A stretch of 6,581 nucleotides of DNA. Source: Kiritimatiellia bacterium. Lineage in GTDB: Bacteria; Verrucomicrobiota; Kiritimatiellia; JAAZAB01. Below the pieces are notes generated by a model. It was not told where the DNA came from. It did no database searches and saw nothing but the letters and a program-made list of their open reading frames with translations. Shown piece by piece: positions 1 through 5,283 of the stretch; positions within the stretch are counted from its first letter, which is position 1; each line of letters starts with the position of its first letter. The translations under genes and the position numbers were made by a program. The stretch spans positions 1 through 6,581 of the forward strand of contig JAGYMT010000104.1 in NCBI GenBank assembly GCA_018400335.1. Direction: 5' to 3'.

Positions 1-208
1 AGCCCCCAATTCTTGATAGCTCTTGAAAACACAGATGCCGAAGGCATATCCCGCATCGCCAAGCAAATCAGCGCCACGCCGGATAGCTCCGGATAGCTCC
101 GTCTTCTCGATGAAATTATCCCCTTTCTGTGCTGAAAACTGTCGCCTTCACGTCGCCTTTTCGCTATTATCTGTGGCAATTTCTTGCGAGATCAGCACAA
201 TATCTTCT
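1..208. other. Decayed non-coding stretch with gene-like fragments
   Basis: No intact gene is visible here. On the minus strand a stop-free frame runs from about 174 off the left edge and reads protein-like in its last part (for example ‘GDAGYAFGICVFKSYQEL’ at about 60-7). It has no ATG, GTG or convincing upstream start, and the same frame is stopped by a TGA at about 150. A short plus-strand frame over 23-256 is open, but it lies opposite the end of the URO-D fragment and looks like a shadow. The stretch is visibly more AT-rich than the rest of the left third. It is probably the remains of one or more small genes, possibly including the start of a gene that continues past position 1. I do not recognise the family. 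Confidence 0.35.
81..100. repeat. Exact 10-bp tandem duplication
   Basis: The decamer GGATAGCTCC occurs twice head-to-tail, at 81-90 and 91-100. Ten bases is not a multiple of three, so the duplication shifts any reading frame that crosses it. With one copy removed, different frames stay open on both strands. This fits a slipped-strand duplication in sequence that is no longer under coding selection. Confidence 0.9.
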
Positions 209-703
209 TCAGCCACCGACAAAAGCGTCTATGTCGGTTTGAGCGGGAATACCTGAACCGTTATTGTAGCTCATGTCCTCGCCGAAGGTCATGAAATCCG
301 GCGTGCAAACGGACGACACCTCTTCGATCACCTTCAGTATCCAGTCGGCGAGGTCGGAGTTAATCCTGTGCATCAGCTCACGCTGGTCGTAGAAGGCATA
401 CAGATGCCTCTCTATGCCGAGCAGTCGCCGCGGGAACCAGAAGAAGCCGTCCACCGAGAACCAGAGAACAACTTCACCGCGTCGCTGTTCCTCAGCCCAC
501 TGCCGCCATTTCTCAGCGTTCACGGGTTGCGGGGGATAGAGGAAGGGTAGAATCCTGTCGTAATCGGCATCGTTTTCGATTGTTCCGCTTCCGTGCGCGG
601 CAGGCTGGGGACAGCCGGAACGGCACACGCCGAACCAATCCTGCTTGTAGACGTCCAGACCGAAATGCCTGCATATCGCGTAACGGTCGGTCTGCTCGGT
701 CAC
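209..703 (-). pseudogene. URO-D family protein, fragment truncated at both ends
   Basis: The 164-residue reading frame matches the central part of the uroporphyrinogen decarboxylase-like (URO-D) superfamily, in the divergent subgroup abundant in Lentisphaerota and Verrucomicrobiota rather than the heme enzyme HemE. The signs are ‘FGLDVYKQDWFG’ (about 14-25), ‘RGEVVLWFSVDGFFWFPR’ (75-92), ‘LYAFYDQRELMHRIN’ (101-115) and ‘CTPDFMTFGEDMSYNNG’ (133-149). Members are usually about 330-380 residues. Here the family pattern stops dead after YNNG, near base 257, where a proline and the second half of the barrel should follow, and 15 unrelated residues lead to a TGA. The frame opens with a GTG directly behind a TAA, and the usual first 30-40 residues are missing. 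It is very probably a non-functional fragment. Members of this subgroup lack proven decarboxylase activity, and some relatives are corrinoid-linked methyltransferases. Confidence 0.7.
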
Positions 704-2219
704 TTAATGCTCGGCCTTATTGATGCCAATGGCGCCGGTTCATGGCTGCACGATTGCGCCGAAGTTGACGTGAGCTATGTGCGCGGCGCAATGGAATATC
801 GGCTCGCTGCGCCGACGTTTGCCGGCGCTTTCATTGAACTCACGGCGGCACCGCTCGCGTCCGCCGCCGGCATTGCTTTGCAATGGCGCGTCACCGGGCT
901 CGATCGCTCCGCGTCGCTCGTCATCTCCTATGGCGGAGCGTCCGCCTGCATGGCCGCGTTTCTCGACGAGGGAACATGGGGCGATCTTGCTTACGTTCAC
1001 GGCGACATGGATCAAGAGTGTGCTGGCTGACGGCGAGGAAGTGAATTTCAGCGTCCAGCCCGGATTCGGCTTCACATGCCTGCTTTTCAGCGCGGGTCCG
1101 GCAAAGGCAGGCAGTCTGAAGATATCCTATCTGCCGATTTCGGTTTCGGCGCCGCGTGAAATCAGGCTCGAATCCGGAGCGCGGGCCTGCATTAATATCG
1201 CGCAATATGGAGCCTTCAGTTTTGATGATCCCCAGGGATTGCTGACCGATGCGAAAATTGAGAATGGTGTCCTGACCGGCAGGACCACCACTCATGCCGG
1301 CCATGGGCTTCTGTTTCTCAACGTCGGTACTGAGCAATGTCCCGTGCGGCTGTCTCTGCCGGTCAGGGTGGAGACCGCCGCGCAACCCCGTCCGCGAGTG
1401 TGGAAATCTCCCGGATTCAAGAGCCGGAAACTGGACGAATGGAACCTGATTGATCTTGGCGGCTCATTCAACAGCGAAACAACCGAAGTTGTGCCTCGTA
1501 TTGTTGCCGCCGCCAGATCACCCGCGCTGCCGGCCAGCCAAGTGGGATTCCGCTATATGCTTGATCATTACCGCACACGACTATCGCTTGGTATGCGCCC
1601 GAAAGTATTTCAGATGAGTGATGCGGCATGGCGGACAAAGGTTGGCCCTGATGGCGTTGCATGGACTGCCGAGGGCATTCCGTTCCTGACCCGTAAGCAG
1701 GGACTAAATATCGCCGCCGTCACCTTGCTGGGCGGGCTCCCTGCGCGCATCCGTGTTCCCGTGCCCAATGTTGCGGGAAAAACGCTCTATCTCATGCTCA
1801 GCGGCGCCACATGGCCCGCACAGAGCCATGTCGTCAACTTGCGCGTTGAGCTTGACTTTGCCGATGGCGCAAAGCTGGCGCGTGAGTTGGTGAACCCGGT
1901 TGACATCGGCGATTGCTGGGACACCTGGCTCGGTTGGGCCCACGACACCGCCGCCAACGGATTCGAGAACATCGGCGGCAGGTTCGGGCCGGAGGGATCG
2001 AGCGCGGTCATGGATTTGACGCAGCCGGTGGAAGTTGACACTGATGCGCATCTGTTGGCGTTTGATCTTCCGCCCGACGGTGTGTTGACCAGCATCTCAC
2101 TCGAAGCGATTGCCAATGACATTATATTCGGTATGATGGGAGCAAGCGTAATGGTCCACGGAGATTCGGCACCGGGAAAACAGCCCGCAAACGCCCCAAA
2201 ATCAGGCGTTGATCATTGA
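695..2219 (+). pseudogene. DUF4450-type carbohydrate-active protein, 5'-truncated and frameshifted
   Basis: Two adjacent plus-strand frames together make one protein. The first part, about 695-1030, contains ‘GHLMLGLIDANGAGSWLH’, ‘VRGAMEYRL’ and ‘LVISYGGAS’, and ends ‘MDQECAG’ before a TGA at 1028-1030. The second part continues one base over from about 1029 with ‘DGEEVNFSV’ to a TGA at 2217-2219. The order and motifs fit DUF4450 proteins, an N-terminal beta domain found in putative glycoside hydrolases, followed by the family's C-terminal beta module. That module shows ‘WKSPGFKSRKLDEWNLIDLG’ (about 1401-1460), ‘GIPFLTRKQGLNIA’, ‘GATWPAQSHVVNLRVE’ and the closing ‘EAIANDIIFGMMGASVM’. The C-terminus looks natural. 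The N-terminus, with any signal peptide, is absent: upstream sequence belongs to the opposing URO-D fragment. No helical-barrel catalytic module is obvious between the two domains. The gene is either dead or, if the shift is a base error, still lacks its start. The family assignment is from memory of motifs. Confidence 0.65.
1015..1030 (+). other. Frameshift site within the DUF4450-like gene
   Basis: Family-like sequence switches here from the frame whose codons start at 593+3n to the next frame (777+3n). The first frame ends TGT GCT GGC TGA; the second reads GAC GGC GAG GAA GTG from 1029. Skipping one base at about 1028 gives ‘ECAGDGEEVNF’, which has the spacing expected across this point. 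A one-base insertion, or a two-base deletion, relative to the ancestor would explain it. There is no slippery heptamer such as A6G or X XXY YYZ at this spot, so programmed frameshifting is unlikely. Confidence 0.6.
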
Positions 2220-2237
2220 TCTGAACAGGGATTAGCG

Positions 2238-2321
2238 ATGCAATTACTGCCGGAAAGCGCGATTGGCATCATGAAAGAAGGCTTGATACTGGCGGACGCT
2301 GGTTATAAGATGCCTGCATGA
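2238..2321 (+). CDS. Possible 27-aa small ORF
   Basis: An ATG at 2238 opens a 27-residue frame beginning ‘MQLLPESAIGIMKEGL’ and ending ‘DAGYKMPA’ before a TGA at 2319-2321. An AGGG lies eight bases upstream, a plausible ribosome binding site. It starts 19 bases after the DUF4450-like stop and ends 58 bases before the toxin-like gene. I recognise no family, and 27-codon frames arise by chance often. It could be a leader peptide, a relic of a larger gene, or nothing. Confidence 0.15.
   Translation: MQLLPESAIGIMKEGLILADAGYKMPA
2263..2290 (+). promoter_or_regulatory. Weak candidate promoter for the toxin-antitoxin-like pair
   Basis: TTGGCA (2263-2268, five of six to the sigma-70 -35 consensus) is followed after 16 bases by GATACT (2285-2290, four of six to the -10). 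A second pair, TTGATA (2283-2288) and TTATAA (2303-2308), has a 14-base gap, which is too short to be convincing. Either would start transcription shortly before the toxin-like gene. This is consensus matching only, in a bacterium whose promoter preferences are unknown. Confidence 0.2.
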
Positions 2322-2379
2322 AATCAAGACTGGGCTGAATCCGGATTTCAGTGCGTTCGGCGCCTTGTCAAGGGATCGA

Positions 2380-2691
2380 ATGAAGGATTTGTTTGATTTT
2401 CAAGGATGTCCGGTGAGGCTGACGGTTGAGCGTTGGCGGCATATTACGGAGCATCCTGAAATGATTGGTATGGAGAAAGCTGTTTGCGAAACGCTTGCCG
2501 ATCCGGATTTGGTTGTTCGATCAACTACCGATGACGAGACTTTCTTGAACTATCGCTATTATTTGCGCACCATGGTGGGTGATAAGTGGTTGTGCGTTTT
2601 GGTAAAACATGCCGATGAAGACACATTTATATTGACTGCGTATTTTACCGACAAAGTGAAAAGAGGTGAGACGATATGGCGGAAACCCTAA
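2380..2691 (+). CDS. PBECR/BECR-fold nuclease-like protein, putative toxin
   Basis: This is a 103-residue soluble protein. Its layout, ‘VRLTVERWRHITEHPEM’ (12-28), ‘ETLADPDLVVRS’ (37-48), ‘YRYYLRTM’ (58-65), ‘KWLCVLVKH’ (69-77), ‘FILTAYFTDKVKRGE’ (83-97) and a final IW, matches small proteins read as PBECR-like (phage Barnase-EndoU-ColicinE5/D-RelE fold) or DUF4258-like. These are suspected ribonuclease toxins. His21, His25, Arg63, Lys76 and Thr86/Tyr88 are candidate active-site residues by position only. The ATG at 2380 has AAGGGA four bases upstream and is preferred over an in-frame TTG at 2365 that has no ribosome binding site. The gene overlaps the DUF2283 gene by 16 bp, the arrangement expected of a toxin-antitoxin pair. 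It is visibly more AT-rich than its neighbours, which suggests acquisition. Nuclease activity is inferred, not shown. Confidence 0.7.
   Translation: MKDLFDFQGCPVRLTVERWRHITEHPEMIGMEKAVCETLADPDLVVRSTTDDETFLNYRYYLRTMVGDKWLCVLVKHADEDTFILTAYFTDKVKRGETIWRKP
2662..2670 (+). promoter_or_regulatory. Ribosome binding site of the DUF2283 gene, inside the upstream gene
   Basis: AGAGGTGAG lies five bases before the ATG at 2676 and within the last codons of the toxin-like gene. It is the strongest Shine-Dalgarno match near this pair and clearly stronger than that of the upstream gene. This would favour production of the second protein, as is common when the second gene encodes the antitoxin. Confidence 0.6.
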
Positions 2692-2879
2692 AAGTTTGGT
2701 ATGATAGAGAAGGCGATTTCCTTGAAGTTCTCTTTTCCGACAAACCGGGCTTCATGCGAGAGACCGCCAATGAAGCTGTTATGGAGCGGGTGGACGACCA
2801 AGGGAATATATTAGGATTTTCGATACTTCAGGTCAGCCGCATCGAGAAGCAGAAACCGCTTGTAGCGAAATTAGCGTAG
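2676..2879 (+). CDS. DUF2283 domain protein, putative antitoxin
   Basis: The 67-residue protein shows the DUF2283 pattern along its whole length: ‘LKVWYDREGDFLEVLFSD’ (5-22, the family's Y-D-x-E-x-D-x-L-x-V/I-x-F/L strand pair), then ‘VMERVDDQGNILGFSILQVS’ (35-54, the D-x-x-G-x-I-x-G-x-x-I-L motif). DUF2283 proteins are small all-length domains of unknown biochemical role. They are often found next to DUF4258-, PBECR- or other RelE-like toxin candidates, which is why some are annotated as antitoxins. Here the start overlaps the toxin-like gene by 16 bp with a strong ribosome binding site, so the two are surely co-transcribed. No DNA-binding domain is visible, so if it is an antitoxin it probably acts by protein contact. 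The family call is strong; the antitoxin role is inferred from context. Confidence 0.85.
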   Translation: MAETLKVWYDREGDFLEVLFSDKPGFMRETANEAVMERVDDQGNILGFSILQVSRIEKQKPLVAKLA

Positions 2880-2892
2880 GAATTGGCGTTGA

Positions 2893-2979
2893 TTCGCGGC
2901 GTTCCAGCCCGCTGGCGACATGTTCAATTTGTACGACTACAACACCCGGAGCGAAGTCGTGGAAGAGCGGGGTCCCTTG
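2893..2979 (+). pseudogene. Relic of an RHS/YD-repeat protein
   Basis: A 28-codon stretch, bounded by TGA (2890-2892) and TAG (2977-2979), reads ‘FAAFQPAGDMFNLYDYNTRS’ and then ‘EVVEERG’. The core ‘YDYNTRSEVVE’ is the usual form of an RHS/YD repeat strand (Y-x-Y-N-x-R-S-E-V). RHS proteins are very large secreted or surface proteins that often carry toxic tips. Only about one repeat survives here and there is no start or continuation, so it is a fragment left by rearrangement. An internal ATG at 2920 is not a credible gene start. The call rests on one short motif. Confidence 0.4.
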
Positions 2980-3156
2980 AGATAGAACTTAAGCTTGGGC
3001 ACGCGATCAATTGGATAGAGGCGAGGCTTAATGAGATGATGAGCAGAGGTGCGAAGGTGACTGAGGATAGAGAGGTAAGTAAAGTTGTAAATCAAGGGCT
3101 GACCCTGAATCATAAGGGCTGACCCTGAATCATAGCAGTTTCTCGACAAGAAGGGA
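2980..3156. other. Convergent intergenic region, purine-rich on the plus strand
   Basis: This gap lies between the plus-strand pair and the 3' end of the minus-strand glycan operon. From about 3010 to 3090 the plus strand is strongly purine-rich (‘GAGATGATGAGCAGAGGTGC’ is typical). An open plus-strand frame reads ‘NWIEARLNEMMSRGAKVTED’ there and runs out in the 20-bp repeats, but it has no good start: the only upstream candidate is a TTG at 2883 without a ribosome binding site. It may be the tail of a broken gene. I see no convincing rho-independent terminator for either flanking operon. Confidence 0.4.
3094..3133. repeat. Perfect 20-bp tandem repeat, two copies
   Basis: The unit AAGGGCTGACCCTGAATCAT occurs exactly at 3094-3113 and 3114-3133. 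Each copy contains AGGG-CTGA-CCCT, a 4-bp stem with a 4-base loop, too small to be a good terminator alone. The unit lies 24 bp beyond the stop codon of the minus-strand operon. It resembles short palindromic extragenic elements, though only two copies are seen here and no associated transposase is present. Confidence 0.85.
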
Positions 3157-5283
3157 TCATGGAATAATGATCTCGAACTCGCCGCGCAGGCGTATTGCCT
3201 TTCGCTGTCCCGGAAGAAGCAGAACGGCGCTGAGTAAATTAGTTCCGGGCTGAAGCTCGGACTTGTCGAAAGCAATCCGCCATCCGCATTTCAGCATTGC
3301 CTTGTTCCTGAAAATATCCGCGACATCTTTTCTGTTGTCGCGCACCCTCGCGAATGCCATCAGGTTGGTGCCGCCGCTGACCGCCGCCACCCACTTGCCC
3401 GGCAGCTTTGCATCCTGGTCCGCTGCCCAGCCGCTTCCCCTTACGGTATCACCGTCAAGGAAAAATATGTCTGAATGGCCTGCCACTGGGTCGGATTGGT
3501 CAATAAAAGAGTCACCCTCGAAGATCTTCTTCATGGCGGAGAGTGTCACGATTTCGAGATCCAGCTCCGCGATAAGCCCAACGTGGATGTTGTCTTCATA
3601 TAGCACGAAAAAGCGCAGCGTGGATTCACCCTCGGGCAGTTTGGCGGCCTTGAGCGAAATTGTCCAGTTCCCGGCGCCGGTCGGGAGGCGGGTTCTGGCC
3701 AGGACCATGTCGTTGCTGTTCACCACAAGAACCGCTATCGCGTCGCCGTGCGGGTGAGCTTCGGCAATGGTCCCGGATATGCTGAACAGTCCGTCCCGGA
3801 ATGCACTGCGCGGTTTGATATCGCATTCGACGGACGAAATTGCGCCTGCCTGCTCTTCCGCGGGAACATATTCCCCGAAACTCTTCGCGTTGCGGAAGAG
3901 CGATAGCTTTCGGGACTTCGCCCAATTTGCCCATTTCATGAAGTAGCCGGTATGCGGAACACTTCGAGCAAGCAGTTCAAGGTCGGGCTCCGCGGTCAGC
4001 AGCTCGTTCCTCGTATTTGCCATCCACTCGTGGTGCTCCCCCCAGCGCTGCAGGGCGAGGAAGGATGACATGAGAAAAGAAGCGAGGCATAGCGCCGCGA
4101 GTCCGGCGGCGGCAATGTTCATTGCGCGCCGTGCCGTTTGCCTGCGGCGGTCCGATAATATACTGTTCGCGTGTTCCATGAGGCAGAGGGTCATCACGAG
4201 GACGGATATCCAGAACAGGCCTGAAAACATGGTATACCGGCTGTCAAGCGCCTGGCGCACGCCATACGGCGCGCGCCCGATCGCCGCTGTCATGCCGGTC
4301 ATCAATGAAAAACAACCCAATGCCAGCCAGAACGAGAAGTGGTGCGCGGTCCGGAATGATCTATTGAGCCAAGCTGCCGCACAGGCTGTGAAGAGTGCGA
4401 GGCCTAGCACGCCTGCGGCGACAGGCGCCGCCGTGGATATGTCCGGAATATTCACGATCGCGCCCCCGATGAATGCGAGGACGTAACCGGAAAAGATCAA
4501 TGGGTGTCGTACGAAGAAGAACATGGATGGATGAAGGCCGGGCTTGTGGTAGCCGGCGAAGTAGAGCAGGGCGATCGCCCCGGCGGCCCCGAGCCAGGCC
4601 GCCAACATCATCAATGTCTTCACGCCCGATTTCCGGGAAGCCGGATTCTTTCCATTCTCAAAAGCAAGCAGGATCAGCATCAGGAAGCCCGCGGGCCAGA
4701 ACAGGATTCCGTTGGCATAGGAGAAGGTTGCTATTGTTCCGGCGATGACTGCGCATACGAAGGCGCTGGCGGTGAGCGGCTTCACGGCCAGCGCCGAGAG
4801 GCCTGCCACGACAAAGAGTATGTTCATATAGCCCACTAGCGTGAATCCGAATGTCCAGCATTCGTACTGGATCAGGGAGAATATCAGCAGTGCAAAAAAG
4901 AACGGCAGCCAGCGCGCTGTTCGCGGACTGCAGCCCGGTCCGGGACGAATCGCGCGTTCTGAGAGCAGGGCGAGGAGGAGCGCCGCGCACACGACTATGG
5001 CGCCAATCTCATAAAAGATGTTCCAGTCCGTCAGCCGGGCCAGGCCGATGAGCACGATCCGCGGGAAGAAAATGCGGCTCTCGTTATGCTGATCGAACAG
5101 GTCCCGCAAGGTCAGAGTGCCCTCGAATGATTTCTCCAGGTGGCCGACCAGCGCCCATTCGTCGGAGAAAGGCGCGTCAACCGCGAAGCGGAAGATGCCG
5201 GCAAGCAGCGCCGTGAAGGGGATCAGCGCTAATGCGATAGGCCAGTATCGGGCGAGTGGGGATGTGTGCTCCGGGTTGTTCAT
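3157..5283 (-). CDS. Polytopic GT-C-like membrane protein with C-terminal beta domains
   Basis: The 708-residue protein has about 11-12 hydrophobic segments (about 14-34, 90-108, 125-143, 148-168, 172-190, 192-208, 222-243, 262-280, 283-305, 316-336, 350-370, 388-411) and a soluble region from about 415 to the end. The first long loop after segment 1 carries ‘PFSDEWALVGHLEKSF’ (38-53) and ‘DQHNESRIFFPR’ (64-75). Acidic and HNE-R motifs in that loop are typical of GT-C fold, lipid-phosphosugar-dependent glycosyltransferases. The tail has two beta-rich units, about 484-580 and about 600-705. The second contains ‘GDTVRGSGWAADQD’ and ‘CGWRIAFDKSELQPGTN’, a pattern seen in other envelope-glycan proteins. 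Its ATG overlaps the aminotransferase TGA as ATGA and has no ribosome binding site of its own, so it is probably made by translational coupling. Likely role: transfer or modification of a surface-polysaccharide sugar. No exact family is recognised, and a non-catalytic role is possible. Confidence 0.75.
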   Translation of the reverse strand: MNNPEHTSPLARYWPIALALIPFTALLAGIFRFAVDAPFSDEWALVGHLEKSFEGTLTLRDLFDQHNESRIFFPRIVLIGLARLTDWNIFYEIGAIVVCAALLLALLSERAIRPGPGCSPRTARWLPFFFALLIFSLIQYECWTFGFTLVGYMNILFVVAGLSALAVKPLTASAFVCAVIAGTIATFSYANGILFWPAGFLMLILLAFENGKNPASRKSGVKTLMMLAAWLGAAGAIALLYFAGYHKPGLHPSMFFFVRHPLIFSGYVLAFIGGAIVNIPDISTAAPVAAGVLGLALFTACAAAWLNRSFRTAHHFSFWLALGCFSLMTGMTAAIGRAPYGVRQALDSRYTMFSGLFWISVLVMTLCLMEHANSILSDRRRQTARRAMNIAAAGLAALCLASFLMSSFLALQRWGEHHEWMANTRNELLTAEPDLELLARSVPHTGYFMKWANWAKSRKLSLFRNAKSFGEYVPAEEQAGAISSVECDIKPRSAFRDGLFSISGTIAEAHPHGDAIAVLVVNSNDMVLARTRLPTGAGNWTISLKAAKLPEGESTLRFFVLYEDNIHVGLIAELDLEIVTLSAMKKIFEGDSFIDQSDPVAGHSDIFFLDGDTVRGSGWAADQDAKLPGKWVAAVSGGTNLMAFARVRDNRKDVADIFRNKAMLKCGWRIAFDKSELQPGTNLLSAVLLLPGQRKAIRLRGEFEIIIP
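5280..5283 (-). promoter_or_regulatory. ATGA stop-start overlap coupling two glycan genes
   Basis: The minus strand reads ATGA: the ATG (5283-5281) starts the 708-residue membrane protein and the TGA (5282-5280) ends the aminotransferase. No Shine-Dalgarno-like sequence precedes the ATG (upstream is CCGGCACACC), so re-initiation by ribosomes finishing the aminotransferase is the likely route. This ties the amounts of the two proteins together. Confidence 0.85.

Noticed and set aside
23..256. 77-aa plus-strand reading frame
   Set aside because: It lies over the breakpoint and the end of the opposing URO-D frame, is rich in Ser, Arg and Pro in shadow-like fashion, and crosses the 10-bp duplication. 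No domain or ribosome binding site is visible.
593..1030. ATG at 593 as the natural start of the DUF4450-like protein
   Set aside because: The first 30 or so residues from this ATG are the antisense of the URO-D coding sequence and show no DUF4450 resemblance. Family-like sequence begins only near 695.
3094..3133. CRISPR array
   Set aside because: There are only two 20-bp units directly abutting with no spacers, and no cas genes are present.
3094..3133. Rho-independent terminator for the glycan operon
   Set aside because: The stem is only 4 bp per unit and there is no T-run on the minus strand after it.
2937..3275. 112-aa minus-strand reading frame
   Set aside because: It overlaps the end of the 708-aa gene in another frame and reads through the 20-bp repeats. 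It has no recognisable domain.
4070..4839. Three plus-strand frames (4070-4486, 4473-4748, 4504-4839) inside the membrane-protein gene
   Set aside because: They are antisense to an intact conserved-looking polytopic protein and are Arg/Ser/Pro-rich with no domain pattern.
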